Source: Nocardiopsis algeriensis | Lineage (GTDB): Bacteria > Actinomycetota > Actinomycetes > Streptosporangiales > Streptosporangiaceae | DNA: 64,000 nt | Assembly (NCBI RefSeq): GCF_014203695.1 | Contig: NZ_JACHJO010000006.1 | Location: forward strand, 186,001 to 250,000 | Direction of reading: 5' to 3' | Position numbers and translations under genes: made by a program | In this document: in pieces, positions 1 through 9,124 of the stretch | How positions within the stretch are numbered: position 1 is the first letter of the stretch | Layout: each line of letters starts with the position of its first letter | Notes under the pieces: model-generated | What the model saw: only the letters and a program-made list of their open reading frames with translations | What the model was told of the DNA's origin: nothing | The model's database searches: none

Positions 1-1
1 C

Positions 2-565
2 CCCTGGCCGGGCCTGGACGGCGACCCGGACACCCCCGAGTACCGCGATCCGGACTTCGACTCCCACCACAACGCCCTGTGGGGGCGCACCCTGCAGGAC
101 GCCTCGGCCACCATCCAGGAGGAGGTCCGGGTCCATCAGCCCGACGTGCTGTGCGTCATGATCGGCGTCAACGACCTCCTGTGGCCGGTCGGGAAGGAGG
201 AGATGGAGAGCCGCCTGCGCAGCTACGTCGAGCGCGCCCGGGCGGGCAACCCGACCCTGCGCATCGTGCTCGCCGAGGTCCTGCCCATCGCGCTCGCCGA
301 CACCGACCCCGGCTTCGCCCTGCGGGTCTACGCCTACAACGAGATCGTCCGCGAGGTGGCCCAGGACATGTCCACCGACGCCTCGCCCGTGGTCAGCCTC
401 GACATCGCCGGGCGCGAGAAGTGGGACGTGGCCGCCGACACCTACGACGGCACGCACCCCAACGCGCGCGGTGAGCTGAAGATCGCCGCGGCCTTCGCCG
501 ACGCGCTGTCGGCGGCCTACGGGATCGGGCCCGCCTACCCGCGCCCCCTGCCGGAGGAGCTCTGA
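2..565 (+). CDS. SGNH/GDSL-family hydrolase, C-terminal part
   Basis: The left window edge cuts this gene; the reading frame is open from base 2 to a TGA. The visible 187 residues contain the block III motif as GVNDLL and, near the end, the DGTHPN block V motif that supplies the catalytic Asp and His of SGNH hydrolases. These enzymes are Ser esterases or lipases acting on ester or acetyl bonds; the block I GDS serine would lie outside the window. No signal peptide can be judged. The product may be an esterase; its substrate cannot be told from this. It ends 53 bp before gltX. Confidence 0.8.
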   Translation, partial: PWPGLDGDPDTPEYRDPDFDSHHNALWGRTLQDASATIQEEVRVHQPDVLCVMIGVNDLLWPVGKEEMESRLRSYVERARAGNPTLRIVLAEVLPIALADTDPGFALRVYAYNEIVREVAQDMSTDASPVVSLDIAGREKWDVAADTYDGTHPNARGELKIAAAFADALSAAYGIGPAYPRPLPEEL

Positions 566-618
566 GGGGAGCTCGCGCCTGATCAGGGCAGCGGCGGTTC
601 GGCAATACCCTGGGATCC

Positions 619-2058
619 GTGACTGAGACTTCGATTCGTACCCGCTTCGCCCCGTCCCCCACGGGGATGTTCCACGTCGGCGGCGCCCGCTCCGCGCTCT
701 TCAACTGGGCTCTGGCACAGCAGCAGCCCGAGGGGCGCATGGTGCTGCGCATCGAGGACACCGACGCCGCCCGCAACCGGCCCGAGTGGACCGAGGGCAT
801 CCTCCGCGCGCTGGCCTGGCTCGGCATCGGCGAGGGCGACCCGCACTTCGAGGGCCCCCTCTTCCAGTCGGCCTACGCCGACAAGCACCGGGAGACCGCC
901 CAGGAGCTGTACAAGAACGGCAGCGCCTACTACTGCGACTGCACGCGTGAGCAGGTCGAGGAGCGCCGCGGCAACCCGCACCTGGGCTACGACGGCTTCT
1001 GCCGCGACCGCGGCCTGGAGGCGGGCCCCGGCAGGGCCCTGCGCTTCCGCGTCCCCGAGGGCGGTCCCACGGTGGTCGACGACCGGATCCGGGGCCGGGT
1101 GGAGTTCGAGCACTCCGCCATCGAGGACTTCGTGATCGCCCGGGCCGACGGCTCGCCCCTGTTCGTGCTGGCCAACGTCGTCGACGACGTCGAGATGCGC
1201 ATCACGCACGTCGTGCGCGGCGAGGAGCACCTGTCCAACACCCCCAAGCAGCAGCTGCTGTGGGAGGCGCTGGGCCACACCCCGCCGGTGTGGGCCCACC
1301 TGCCCGTCATCGTCAACGAGCAGCGCAAGAAGCTGTCCAAGCGCCGGGACAAGGTGGCCCTGGAGTCCTACCAGGAGGAGGGCTACCTGGCCGAGGCGAT
1401 GGTCAACTACCTGATGCTGCTGGGCTGGGCGCCGGGCGAGGACCGCGAGATCATGCCGTGGTCGGAGATGGTCCCGCTGTTCGCCGTCGAGGACGTCAAC
1501 AGCTCCAGCGCCTTCTTCGACGAGAAGAAGCTGCGCGCGTTCAACGGCGAGTACATCCGGGCGCTGGACACCGACGACTTCGCCGAGCGGTGCCGGCCGT
1601 GGCTGACCGGGGAGGACACCCCCTGGGACGCGGCCGACTACGACCCCGAGGTCTTCCGCGCGGTGGCGCCCCTCGCCCAGAGCCGGATCGCGGTGCTCTC
1701 CGAGATCGTGCCCAACGTCGACTTCCTGTTCCTGCGCGAGCCGGTCGAGGACGAGAAGAGCTGGTCCAAGGCCATGAAGCCGGGGGTGGGCCGGGAGATG
1801 CTGGAGGCCGCCCTGGAGCGCTACTCCGACACCGCCCTGGAGTGGAACGCCGAGGCCCTCAAGGCCGCCACCGAGGAGGCCGGCGCCTCGCTCGGGCTCA
1901 AGCTCGGCAAGGCCCAGGCCCCCGTGCGTGTGGCCGTCACCGGCCGCACGGTCGGCCTGCCGCTGTTCGAGTCGCTGGAGCTGCTGGGCCGCGAGCGCGT
2001 CCTGGAGCGCGTCTCGGCCGCCCTGGAGAAGCTGCGTGCCCAGGAGGCCGCCCAGTAG
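619..2058 (+). CDS. gltX: Glutamyl-tRNA synthetase
   Basis: Charges tRNA-Glu with glutamate in the cytoplasm. The 479-residue length fits bacterial GluRS. The class I HIGH motif is present as HVGG (residues 19-22, after FAPSPTG), and the KMSKS motif as KLSKR (238-242). Cys106, Cys108 and Cys128 lie where zinc ligands of GluRS are found. Actinobacteria generally lack GlnRS, so this enzyme is probably non-discriminating and also glutamylates tRNA-Gln for GatCAB (family knowledge, not shown here). The GTG start gives [16 protein letters not shown], the usual N-terminus. A strong hairpin follows, then three tRNA genes that are its likely substrates. Confidence 0.97.
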   Translation: MTETSIRTRFAPSPTGMFHVGGARSALFNWALAQQQPEGRMVLRIEDTDAARNRPEWTEGILRALAWLGIGEGDPHFEGPLFQSAYADKHRETAQELYKNGSAYYCDCTREQVEERRGNPHLGYDGFCRDRGLEAGPGRALRFRVPEGGPTVVDDRIRGRVEFEHSAIEDFVIARADGSPLFVLANVVDDVEMRITHVVRGEEHLSNTPKQQLLWEALGHTPPVWAHLPVIVNEQRKKLSKRRDKVALESYQEEGYLAEAMVNYLMLLGWAPGEDREIMPWSEMVPLFAVEDVNSSSAFFDEKKLRAFNGEYIRALDTDDFAERCRPWLTGEDTPWDAADYDPEVFRAVAPLAQSRIAVLSEIVPNVDFLFLREPVEDEKSWSKAMKPGVGREMLEAALERYSDTALEWNAEALKAATEEAGASLGLKLGKAQAPVRVAVTGRTVGLPLFESLELLGRERVLERVSAALEKLRAQEAAQ

Positions 2059-2066
2059 CGGAAGGG

Positions 2067-2098
2067 CCGCCGCAGGGGCCCGAGGGCCCCTGCGGCGG
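2067..2098 (+). terminator. Hairpin after gltX
   Basis: A perfect 15-bp inverted repeat (2067-2081 and 2084-2098) starts 9 bases after the gltX stop. There is no T tract, as is common for actinobacterial terminators. Confidence 0.75.
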
Positions 2099-2150
2099 GG
2101 CGCCCCGGGCCGGGGTGGCGGGGTTCACCCCCGGGCCGCCTCGATTCCGG

Positions 2151-2180
2151 TTCGCGAGCACTCCGGATCTCCGCTAGAGT
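2151..2180 (+). promoter_or_regulatory. Possible promoter for the tRNA cluster
   Basis: TTCGCG (2151-2156), an 18-base spacer and TAGAGT (2175-2180) lie 59 bases upstream of the first tRNA gene. The -10 is good and the -35 only partial (TTnnnn). Confidence 0.4.
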
Positions 2181-2238
2181 TGTCCATGTCGCCGAGGGGG
2201 ACAAGGAAGCGAAAGCGGCCGAAATCCTCCGAAAGCAC

Positions 2239-2310
2239 TGGGGTATGGTGTAATCGGCAGCACGACTGATTCTGGTTCAGTTAGTCTAGGTTCGAGTCCT
2301 GGTACCCCAG
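2239..2310 (+). tRNA. tRNA-Gln (anticodon CTG)
   Basis: A 72-base cloverleaf. Acceptor arm TGGGGTA (2239-2245) pairs fully with TACCCCA (2303-2309), with G2310 as discriminator. The anticodon arm ACTGA / TCAGT encloses TTCTGGT, giving anticodon CTG (reads CAG). The T arm carries GGTTCGAGTCC. The 3' CCA is not encoded. It lies directly downstream of gltX, which probably charges it with glutamate before amidation. Confidence 0.95.
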
Positions 2311-2362
2311 CGCAGCTCCGCGGAAGCGCGGAGAGCGCGGATCCCCAGGGATCCGAAGGTGC

Positions 2363-2435
2363 GCCCCCGTCGTCTAGTGGCCTAGGACGCCGCCCTCTCA
2401 AGGCGGTAACGGCGGTTCGAATCCGCTCGGGGGTA
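2363..2435 (+). tRNA. tRNA-Glu (anticodon CTC), copy 1
   Basis: A 73-base cloverleaf. Acceptor GCCCCCG pairs with CGGGGGT, with a terminal G-U. The anticodon stem CCGCC / GGCGG encloses CTCTCAA, so the anticodon is CTC (reads GAG). The T arm includes GTTCGAATC. Here CCA is encoded (2436-2438), unlike in copy 2. It is identical to copy 2 over the mature region, and both are probably co-transcribed with tRNA-Gln. Confidence 0.96.
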
Positions 2436-2530
2436 CCACAGCAGGGGTTCTCTGCCGGAGAGCTTCTTCTGGCCGATGCGCGTCATCGGCAACCGGTGGC
2501 AGGTGCGGGCGATCGCACCACGACCGGCAG

Positions 2531-2603
2531 GCCCCCGTCGTCTAGTGGCCTAGGACGCCGCCCTCTCAAGGCGGTAACGGCGGTTCGAATCCGCTCGGGG
2601 GTA
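2531..2603 (+). tRNA. tRNA-Glu (anticodon CTC), copy 2
   Basis: Same 73 bases as the gene at 2363-2435, placed 168 bp downstream in direct orientation. The bases after A2603 are CAG, so CCA must be added enzymatically. A terminator hairpin follows 9 bases later, so this is the end of the cluster. Confidence 0.96.
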
Positions 2604-2612
2604 CAGAGCACA

Positions 2613-2639
2613 GGCTCCATCCACAGGATGGGGCCTTTT
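2613..2639 (+). terminator. Terminator of the tRNA cluster
   Basis: A 10-bp stem (2613-2622 with 2626-2635, one G-U pair) is followed directly by TTTT. This is the most classical Rho-independent terminator near the tRNA genes. Confidence 0.8.
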
Positions 2640-2739
2640 GTCGTTCCCGGCCGGAAACGCCGGCCTCCGGGAGACCGTGCCGCGGCGATCCGGAGGGCAC
2701 CGGACGGCGCGGAGGCCCTCCGGTGCTCCCCTCACCGCC

Positions 2740-3471
2740 TCAGCGGCCCTCGTAGTTGTGCAGGGCCTCGCTGATCCGCTCCGCGGCGGACAGCACCGCC
2801 TGGGAGTGGACCCGGCCGGGCGAGCGCGTCAGGCGCTCGATGGGGCCCGAGACCGACACGGCGGCGATCACGCGCCCGCCCGGCCCCGAGATCGGCGCCG
2901 AGACCGACGCCACACCCTGCTCGCGCTCGGCGACGCTCTGGGCCCACCGGCGGCGGCGCACCTGGACCAGGCTGGCCGCGGTGAAGCGCGCGCCGACGAG
3001 CGAGCGGCGGATGCGGTCGGGGTCCTCCCAGGCCAGCAGGACCTGGGCCGCGGAACCGGCGTTCATGGGCAGCTCGCTGCCGACCGGAACGGTGTCGCGC
3101 AGACCGCTGGTGCGCTCGGAGGCGGCCACGCACACGCGCAGATCGCCCTGGCGCCGGTAGAGCTGGGCGCTCTCCCCGGTCAGATCACGCAGCTGCACCA
3201 GCACGGGGGCGGCGACGGCGAGGAGCCGGTCCTCGCCCGTGGCGATCGAGAGCTCACCCAGGCGCGGGCCCAGGACGAAGCGGCCCTGGCTGTCCCTGGA
3301 GACCATGCGGTGGCGCTCCAGCGCCACGGCCAGACGGTGCGCGGTGGGCCGTGCCAGGCCGGTGATCTGCACCAGTTGGGCCAGGGATGCCGGCCCCGAT
3401 TCCAGGGCGTCGAGGACAGACATCGTCTTGTCCAGGACACCAACACCGCTGGATGAGCTAGAGTTGTCCAT
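2740..3471 (-). CDS. ndgR: IclR-family transcriptional regulator, NdgR type
   Basis: A 243-residue DNA-binding protein. An N-terminal winged helix-turn-helix (about residues 10-70, with [18 protein letters not shown]) is followed by an IclR effector domain to the C-terminus. The start at 3471 (MDNSSSSSG) removes 38 non-conserved residues of the longer frame and gives the usual IclR length. It is divergent from leuC. In Streptomyces the regulator at this place, NdgR/AreB, controls leuCD and other amino-acid genes, so the symbol rests on position plus family. It probably binds the AT-rich intergenic segment and may autoregulate. Confidence 0.85.
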   Translation of the reverse strand: MDNSSSSSGVGVLDKTMSVLDALESGPASLAQLVQITGLARPTAHRLAVALERHRMVSRDSQGRFVLGPRLGELSIATGEDRLLAVAAPVLVQLRDLTGESAQLYRRQGDLRVCVAASERTSGLRDTVPVGSELPMNAGSAAQVLLAWEDPDRIRRSLVGARFTAASLVQVRRRRWAQSVAEREQGVASVSAPISGPGGRVIAAVSVSGPIERLTRSPGRVHSQAVLSAAERISEALHNYEGR

Positions 3472-3578
3472 GGCTTGATATTGCCGTCTCGATATTTGGA
3501 ATGCAAATTCAGGCCGCAGTCCGCGCGCGGGCACAGTTCGAACAGGGCCCGACACGAACACGAGAGAGGCGATCGCCC
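3472..3578. promoter_or_regulatory. Divergent ndgR / leuC control region
   Basis: The first 40 bases are clearly AT-richer than the surroundings. They hold a direct repeat GATATT (3477-3482 and 3491-3496) and the dyad GAAT-GCAA-ATTC (3499-3510). This is a plausible IclR operator, with promoters in both directions. A GAGAGAGG Shine-Dalgarno sequence precedes the leuC ATG at 3579. Exact -35/-10 boxes are not convincing. Confidence 0.5.
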
Positions 3579-4985
3579 ATGGCACGCACGATGGCCGAGA
3601 AGGTCTGGGAGGAGCACGTCGTCCGACGTGCCGAAGGCGAGCCGGACCTGCTCTACATCGACCTCCACCTCGTGCACGAGGTGACCAGCCCCCAGGCCTT
3701 CGAGGGGCTGCGGCTGGCGGGCCGCTCCGTGCGCCGCCCGGACCTGACCATCGCCACCGAGGACCACAACGTCCCCACCCAGAACCTGCTGGCCCCCATC
3801 GCCGACCCGGTCTCGCGCAAGCAGGTGGAGACGCTGCGCAAGAACTGCTCCGACTTCGGCGTGCGCCTGCACCCCATGGGCGACATCGAGCAGGGCGTCG
3901 TGCACGTGGTCGGCCCGCAGCTGGGACTGACCCAGCCGGGCATGACCATCGTCTGCGGCGACAGCCACACCAGCACCCACGGCGCCTTCGGCGCGCTGGC
4001 CTTCGGCATCGGCACCAGCCAGGTCGAGCACGTGCTGGCCACCCAGACCCTGCCGATGTCCCCCTTCAAGACCATGGCCGTCACGATCGACGGCAAGCTC
4101 CGGCCGGGCGTCTCCGCCAAGGACATCATCCTGGCGGTCATCGCCAGGATCGGCACCGGCGGCGGCCAGGGCTACGTCATCGAGTACCGGGGTGAGGCCA
4201 TCGAGTCCCTCTCGATGGAGGCCCGCATGACGATCTGCAACATGTCCATCGAGGCGGGGGCCCGGGCCGGCATGATCGCGCCCGACCAGACCACCTTCGA
4301 CTACATCAAGGGCCGCCCCCACGCGCCCGAGGGCGAGGCCTTCGACGCCGCCGTCGAGCACTGGAAGAGCCTGCGCACGGACGAGGACGCCGTCTTCGAC
4401 GCCGAGGTCGTGCTGGACGCCGCCGAGCTCAGCCCGTTCGTCACCTGGGGCACCAACCCCGGCCAGGGCGTGCCGCTGGACGCCTCCGTGCCCGCACCCG
4501 AGTCCTTCGAGGACCCCAGTGCGCGCGCCGCCGCCGAGAAGGCCCTGGCCTACATGGACCTGGAGCCCGGCACGCCCATGCGCGAGGTGAGGGTGGACAC
4601 CGTCTTCCTGGGCTCGTGCACCAACGGCCGCATCGAGGACCTGCGCGCCGCCGCCGAGGTGATCAAGGGCCGCAAGGTCGCCGAGGGCGTGCGCATGCTC
4701 GTGGTCCCGGGTTCCATGCGGGTCAAGGAGCAGGCCAACGCCGAGGGCCTCGGCGCGATCTTCGAGGAGGCCGGCGCCGAGTGGCGCGAGGCGGGCTGCT
4801 CGATGTGCCTGGGCATGAACCCCGACCAGCTCGGGCCCGGCGAGCGCAGCGCCTCCACCTCCAACCGCAACTTCGAGGGGCGCCAGGGCAAGGGCGGCCG
4901 CACCCACCTGGTGTCGCCGCAGGTCGCCGCCGCCACGGCGGTGCGCGGCACCCTGTCCTCGCCCGCCGACCTGGCCGCCCTGTAG
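3579..4985 (+). CDS. leuC: 3-isopropylmalate dehydratase large subunit
   Basis: With LeuD it isomerises 2-isopropylmalate to 3-isopropylmalate in leucine synthesis. The protein has 468 residues, a normal LeuC length. The three [4Fe-4S] cysteines are visible: Cys347 in GSCTNG, and Cys407 and Cys410 in GCSMCLG. The ATG at 3579 ([15 protein letters not shown]) follows a GAGAGAGG ribosome site; the longer upstream frame has no conserved sequence. leuD follows 26 bp downstream, so the two form an operon, divergent from its likely regulator ndgR. Confidence 0.97.
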   Translation: MARTMAEKVWEEHVVRRAEGEPDLLYIDLHLVHEVTSPQAFEGLRLAGRSVRRPDLTIATEDHNVPTQNLLAPIADPVSRKQVETLRKNCSDFGVRLHPMGDIEQGVVHVVGPQLGLTQPGMTIVCGDSHTSTHGAFGALAFGIGTSQVEHVLATQTLPMSPFKTMAVTIDGKLRPGVSAKDIILAVIARIGTGGGQGYVIEYRGEAIESLSMEARMTICNMSIEAGARAGMIAPDQTTFDYIKGRPHAPEGEAFDAAVEHWKSLRTDEDAVFDAEVVLDAAELSPFVTWGTNPGQGVPLDASVPAPESFEDPSARAAAEKALAYMDLEPGTPMREVRVDTVFLGSCTNGRIEDLRAAAEVIKGRKVAEGVRMLVVPGSMRVKEQANAEGLGAIFEEAGAEWREAGCSMCLGMNPDQLGPGERSASTSNRNFEGRQGKGGRTHLVSPQVAAATAVRGTLSSPADLAAL

Positions 4986-5011
4986 CACGCCCGTCCCGTA
5001 AGGAGACCCCG

Positions 5012-5605
5012 ATGGAGAAGTTCGACGTCCACACCGGCCGGGCCGTGCCGCTGCGTGCGAGCAATGTCGACACGGACCAGATCATCCCCGCCGTCTACCT
5101 CAAGCGCGTGAGCCGCACCGGCTTCGAGGACGGCCTGTTCGCCGCCTGGCGGGAGGACCCCGACTTCGTGCTGAACCGCCCTGAGTACCAGGGCGCCACG
5201 GTGCTGGTCACGGGCCCCGACTTCGGCACCGGCTCCTCCCGCGAGCACGCCGTCTGGGCACTGCAGAACTACGGCTTCAAGACCGTGCTGTCCTCGCGCT
5301 TCGCCGACATCTTCCGCGGCAACTCCCTCAAGGGCGGTCTGCTGACGGTCCTGCTGCCGCAGGAGGTCATCGAGCGGCTGTGGGAGGCCGTGGAGGCCGA
5401 CCCGGCCACCGAGGTGACGGTCGACCTGGTCGAGCGCGAGGTCCGCGCCCCGTCCGCGGGGGTCCGGGAGCCGTTCGAGCTCGACGACTACACCCGCTGG
5501 CGCCTGCTGGAGGGGCTGGACGACATCGCCCTGACCCTGCGCCACACCGACGAGATCAGCGCCTACGAGGCCACGCGCAGGCCCTGGATGCCGACCACCC
5601 TCTGA
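5012..5605 (+). CDS. leuD: 3-isopropylmalate dehydratase small subunit
   Basis: Small (swivelling) subunit of the isopropylmalate isomerase. It has 197 residues with the conserved [15 protein letters not shown] segment near the N-terminus and [17 protein letters not shown] in the middle, both LeuD hallmarks. The ATG at 5012 is preceded by AAGGAG. It is co-transcribed with leuC, and a strong terminator with a T tract follows. Confidence 0.97.
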   Translation: MEKFDVHTGRAVPLRASNVDTDQIIPAVYLKRVSRTGFEDGLFAAWREDPDFVLNRPEYQGATVLVTGPDFGTGSSREHAVWALQNYGFKTVLSSRFADIFRGNSLKGGLLTVLLPQEVIERLWEAVEADPATEVTVDLVEREVRAPSAGVREPFELDDYTRWRLLEGLDDIALTLRHTDEISAYEATRRPWMPTTL

Positions 5606-5637
5606 CGGGGGCGGGGCGCGAGATCCCTTGCGGGGGC

Positions 5638-5688
5638 GGGGCCGAGGGCGTGTGTGACATAGCACACGCCCGCGGCCCCGAATTTTTT
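5638..5688 (+). terminator. leuCD terminator
   Basis: A long hairpin: GGGGCC (5638-5643) with GGCCCC (5674-5679), and inside it GGGCGTGTG (5646-5654) with CACACGCCC (5663-5671). Six T follow at 5683-5688. One of the few terminators here with a real T tract. Confidence 0.88.
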
Positions 5689-5965
5689 ACCTTTACTTGG
5701 AGTGAGCGCGCGCTTGCGGACCTTGGGCCTATAAGAACGACCCGGCCCGTGTCCGGAATCCGGTTATACGTAGGCATTTGAGGGGTGCACAAGGGGCTAA
5801 AAGGGGCTCATGCCGGTGTCTCCGCCGCTCCGGCCACCCCTTGACCCTGGGTGGTCCCGCAGGTGGGGCAGGCCCCGACACGCCCTTGCAGCAGGCGTTT
5901 GTATTTGTGTAACCGCCTCTGCTTCCCCTAATTTCGTGCGAGCAAGGGGGAACCGGAGGAACCTT
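5689..5965 (+). promoter_or_regulatory. Leader / promoter region of the HU gene
   Basis: 277 bases without a convincing gene. Local AT content rises at 5740-5800 and 5895-5940. The HU gene is normally strongly expressed, so its promoter should be here, but I cannot assign a single -35/-10 pair. GGAGGA (5955-5960) is the HU ribosome site. Confidence 0.35.
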
Positions 5966-6247
5966 ATGAACAAGCGTGACCTGATCGACGCGATCTCCGA
6001 GCGGCTCGGGGACAAGAAGACTGCGACCGAAGCGGTCAACGCTGTGCTTGAGACCATTCAGGCCACCGTGGCGTCCGGCGACAAGGTCGCCATCACCGGC
6101 TTCGGCGTCTTCGAGAAGTCCGAGCGCGCGGCCCGCACCGCCCGCAACCCTGCCACCGGGGCCACCATCGACGTCCCCGCGAGCTTCGTCCCGAAGTTCC
6201 GCGCCGGGGCTGACTTCAAGGCTCTGGTCAACGGGGACAAGAAGTAG
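5966..6247 (+). CDS. hup: HU-family nucleoid protein, short form
   Basis: A 93-residue histone-like protein that bends and compacts DNA. It begins MNKRDLIDAISERLG and holds the HU signature GFGVFEKSERAARTARNPATG-type arm at about residues 46-66. It ends at ...FKALVNGDKK, so it is the classic HU length and lacks the long Lys/Ala-rich tail of mycobacterial HupB and Streptomyces HupS. The ATG at 5966 has GGAGGA in front; the longer frame upstream is not coding. In Streptomyces the hup gene near leuCD is, as I recall, the tailed one. Confidence 0.95.
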   Translation: MNKRDLIDAISERLGDKKTATEAVNAVLETIQATVASGDKVAITGFGVFEKSERAARTARNPATGATIDVPASFVPKFRAGADFKALVNGDKK

Positions 6248-6284
6248 GCAGCGGGTCGGCAGCACCGACCACGGCGACAGCCGG

Positions 6285-6319
6285 AGTCCGCCCGGGCCCG
6301 TGAGGGGCCCGGGCGGACT
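6285..6319. terminator. Bidirectional terminator between hup and fbiD
   Basis: A perfect 15-bp inverted repeat (6285-6299 and 6305-6319) with a GTGAG loop between two convergent genes. It probably stops transcription from both sides. Confidence 0.8.
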
Positions 6320-6334
6320 GCTGTCCCGGCACCC

Positions 6335-6988
6335 TCAGCGGGCCCGGGCGGCGGCCGCCGACAGCTCCGCGGCCCGGTCCAGCAGGGCGCGCGTACGCGG
6401 GCCCACCCCCAGCTCCAGAGCGGCGCGCAGGTCCGCCGGGGTGTCCACGTCCCGGCGCACCGACTCCACGTCCGGCAGCACCAGCTCGTGCGCTCCCCGG
6501 GCCAGGTGGCGGACCCGCGAGGCGCCCTCGAAGGCCGGGAGGAACGGATGCCCGGGCGAGGCGGCCAGCAGCGTGGTCCCCACGCCGGGGGCGTCGGGCA
6601 GGAACGACCGCCCGTACCCGGCCGCCGCGGCCAGCACCCGGCCCAGCTCGGGCGGGCGCAGCGCCGGCAGGTCCGCCGACAGGGCGCACACGCCCAGCCC
6701 GGGGAGGCGCCGGCGGGCCGCGCGCGCACCGTGCGCCAGCGCGGGGTTGAGCCCGGTCCCCGGCTCGCCGCCCACCACCACGGCGCCCAGGGCCGCCAGC
6801 TCGGCGCCCGCGCGGGGGTCCTCGGTCACGGCGAACACCGCGGCCACGGCCGCGCAGGCCCGAGCCGCCGCGACCGTGTCGCAGGCCACGGCCAGCGCCA
6901 GCTCCTCCCGATGGCGCCCTGCGGCCAGGGCCAGGCGGGACTTGGCCCGCCCGAGGTGCTTGACTGGGACGACCAGGGACCAGCGCAC
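6335..6988 (-). CDS. fbiD: Phosphoenolpyruvate/2-phospholactate guanylyltransferase (F420 synthesis)
   Basis: A CofC/FbiD-type nucleotidyltransferase of 217 residues. It makes the GMP-activated three-carbon precursor joined to the deazaflavin Fo in coenzyme F420 synthesis. The N-terminus WSLVVPVKHLGRAKSRL is typical, and SADLPALRPPEL in the middle carries the metal-binding Asp of the GT-A fold. I chose the GTG at 6988 because it lies just before this conserved start and a GAGGAGGGGGAG stretch precedes it; a GTG at 7030 would add 14 residues. It is convergent with hup and divergent from plsC. The rest of the F420 pathway is not in the window. Confidence 0.85.
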   Translation of the reverse strand: MRWSLVVPVKHLGRAKSRLALAAGRHREELALAVACDTVAAARACAAVAAVFAVTEDPRAGAELAALGAVVVGGEPGTGLNPALAHGARAARRRLPGLGVCALSADLPALRPPELGRVLAAAAGYGRSFLPDAPGVGTTLLAASPGHPFLPAFEGASRVRHLARGAHELVLPDVESVRRDVDTPADLRAALELGVGPRTRALLDRAAELSAAAARAR

Positions 6989-7236
6989 CCCGAGGCGCGC
7001 TCCCCCTCCTCGCTCTCCGGAGCCGGCCACGCTTCCCCCGGGATGCTCGCGTGCTGCGGTGACGACAGTGTCGAGGGTAGGCGGTCGGGGTCGGCGCGGC
7101 GCGGGCGCCCTGGGACGTGTCAGGGCCGGGACCGGCGCTCCGGGAGGTGCGAAGGGACCCGGCGAACACGCCCTAGACTGAACCGATTGTGCTTCTTGGC
7201 CCCAGAGGGACAGGAAGCGACGAAGTGAGGAGTCCC

Positions 7237-8049
7237 GTGGCCAAGCAACGCGAAACCCGGTGGGTGAAGCTGCTCGCAGCCTGCATCGTCCGACCGCTCA
7301 TCAGCCTGGTGACCAAGCCGGAGTGGAAGGGGACCGAGCACGTCCCGGCCGAGGGAGGGGTGATCATCGCGGCCAACCACCTGTCGATGGCGGACCCGCT
7401 GACGGTGGCCCACTTCCTCTACGTCGGAGGGCGGCGCTGGCCGACCTTCACCATGAAGGAGGCCGTCCTCAAGATCCCCGTGGTGTCCTGGGTGGCCCGC
7501 AGCACCGGTCAGATCCCCGTCAAGCGCGGCAGCACCGACGCGATCAAGGCCCTCCACGAGGCGGAGCTGGCGCTCACCCGCGACGGCGCGTCGGTGATCT
7601 TCTACCCCGAGGGCACGTGCACCCGGGATCCGCAGCTGTGGCCGATGACCGCCAAGACCGGCGTCGCCCGCCTCGCGCTCACCACCGGCGTCCCCGTCGT
7701 CCCGGTGGCGCACTGGGGTGAGCAGGAGCTCCTGCCCTACGGTGCCAAGAAGCCCAGCCTGTTCCCGCGCAAGCGCGTCCAGTTCCTCGCCGGCCCGCCG
7801 GTGGACCTGTCCCGGTTCCGCGACCAGCCGCTGACGGCGACGCTGCTCCGGGAGGCCACCGAGGCGATCATGGCCGACATCACCGCGCTCCAGGCCACGA
7901 TCCGCGGTGAGCAGCCGCCCGCCGTGCCCTACGACATGAAGCGTGCGCGCCTGGAGGCCGGGCAGGCGGAGGAGAAGCAGGCGGAGGAGCGGAACGGGGC
8001 CCCCGGCGAGGCCGGGGCAGAGGACGGCAGGAGCAGCGCGGGGGCATGA
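7237..8049 (+). CDS. plsC: 1-acyl-sn-glycerol-3-phosphate acyltransferase (PlsC family)
   Basis: A 270-residue membrane-associated acyltransferase of phospholipid synthesis, transferring an acyl chain to lysophosphatidate. The catalytic HX4D motif appears as NHLSMAD near residue 45, and FYPEGT is the second acyltransferase motif. The C-terminal 40 residues are Glu/Ala-rich and not conserved. The GTG at 7237 (MAKQRETRW) follows GTGAGGAG at good spacing. Its stop overlaps the gpsA start by 4 bp (ATGA), coupling two glycerolipid enzymes. Confidence 0.92.
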   Translation: MAKQRETRWVKLLAACIVRPLISLVTKPEWKGTEHVPAEGGVIIAANHLSMADPLTVAHFLYVGGRRWPTFTMKEAVLKIPVVSWVARSTGQIPVKRGSTDAIKALHEAELALTRDGASVIFYPEGTCTRDPQLWPMTAKTGVARLALTTGVPVVPVAHWGEQELLPYGAKKPSLFPRKRVQFLAGPPVDLSRFRDQPLTATLLREATEAIMADITALQATIRGEQPPAVPYDMKRARLEAGQAEEKQAEERNGAPGEAGAEDGRSSAGA

Positions 8050-9113
8050 CGGTGCAGACGGGTAGCGACGGCACGCGGATCGCCGTCCTGGGTGCGGGCT
8101 CCTGGGGAACCGTGTTCGCGAACGTCGCCGCCGACGCGGCCGATCTCGCCCGGCGGCAGGACCCCGGCGGCCCCGCCGCCGAGGTGGTGCTGTGGGGCCG
8201 GCGGTCCTCCGTGGTGGACGCGATCAACGAGAAGGGGGAGAACCCCGACTACTTCCCCGGCATCGCCCTGAACCCGCGCCTGCGGGCCACCGCCGACGTC
8301 GCCGAGGCCCTGTCCGGGGCCGGCGTCGTGGTGCTGGCGGTGCCCTCGCAGACCCTGCGGGACAACCTCGCCCGGTGGCGCGAGCACCTGGAGGGCGACG
8401 CGGTGATCGTGAGCCTGATGAAGGGTGTGGAGCTGGGCACCTGCATGCGGGTCTCCCAGGTCGTCGCCGAGGTGCTGGAGATCCCCGAGGAGCGCATCGC
8501 GGCGGTCTCCGGGCCCAACCTGGCGCGCGAGATCGCGGAGCACCAGCCCGCCACCGCGGTGGTGGCGTGCTCCCGCGAGAGCACCGCGCTCCGGCTCCAG
8601 GAGCTGTTCAAGGCGCCCTACTTCCGGCCCTACACCAGTACCGACCTGGTGGGCGTGGAGATCGGCGGCGCGATGAAGAACGTGATCGCGCTGGCCGTGG
8701 GCGTGGCGGCGGGGATGGGCTTCGGCGACAACACCAAGGCCTCCCTCATCACCCGGGGCCTGGCCGAGACCACGCGCCTGGCGGTGGCGCTGGGCGCGGA
8801 CGAGCACACGCTGTCCGGCCTGGCCGGGATGGGCGACCTCGTGGCGACATGCACCTCGCCCTTGTCGCGCAACCGGACCTTCGGTGAGAAACTGGGCGCA
8901 GGAAAAACGCTCGAGCAGGTCGTGGCCGAGACGAAGCAGACGGCCGAGGGGGTCAAGTCCTCGCAGTCCGTCCTCGAACTCGGCTGGGCCCACGGCGTCG
9001 ACCTGCCGATCACCGAGGCCGTCGTCAAGATGATGCACCACGACCTGAGCCCGGCCGAGGCACTGGCGGCCTTCATGGCGCGCAGCGCCAAGCCCGAGCG
9101 CTACGGGGTCTGA
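8046..9113 (+). CDS. gpsA: NAD(P)H glycerol-3-phosphate dehydrogenase
   Basis: Reduces dihydroxyacetone phosphate to sn-glycerol-3-phosphate for phospholipids. It has 355 residues. The N-terminal Rossmann motif GAGSWG is at 16-21 and the catalytic Lys is Lys211 in GAMKNVIALAVG. STDLVGVEIGGAMKN and LAGMGDLVATCTS are conserved GpsA segments. It is translationally coupled to plsC by a 4-bp overlap, and the next gene starts 11 bp downstream. Confidence 0.97.
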   Translation: MTVQTGSDGTRIAVLGAGSWGTVFANVAADAADLARRQDPGGPAAEVVLWGRRSSVVDAINEKGENPDYFPGIALNPRLRATADVAEALSGAGVVVLAVPSQTLRDNLARWREHLEGDAVIVSLMKGVELGTCMRVSQVVAEVLEIPEERIAAVSGPNLAREIAEHQPATAVVACSRESTALRLQELFKAPYFRPYTSTDLVGVEIGGAMKNVIALAVGVAAGMGFGDNTKASLITRGLAETTRLAVALGADEHTLSGLAGMGDLVATCTSPLSRNRTFGEKLGAGKTLEQVVAETKQTAEGVKSSQSVLELGWAHGVDLPITEAVVKMMHHDLSPAEALAAFMARSAKPERYGV

Positions 9114-9124
9114 GAGGGAACACC

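Noticed and set aside
2173-3472. The 16-mer GCTAGAGTTGTCCATG occurs at 2173-2188 and 3457-3472.
   Set aside because: One copy is next to the tRNA promoter, the other is within the ndgR start region in a different role. A single 16-base match in 64 kb is about expected by chance.
6255-6275. Small inverted repeat GTCGG/CCGAC just after hup.
   Set aside because: Only 5 bp; the 15-bp hairpin immediately downstream is the credible terminator.
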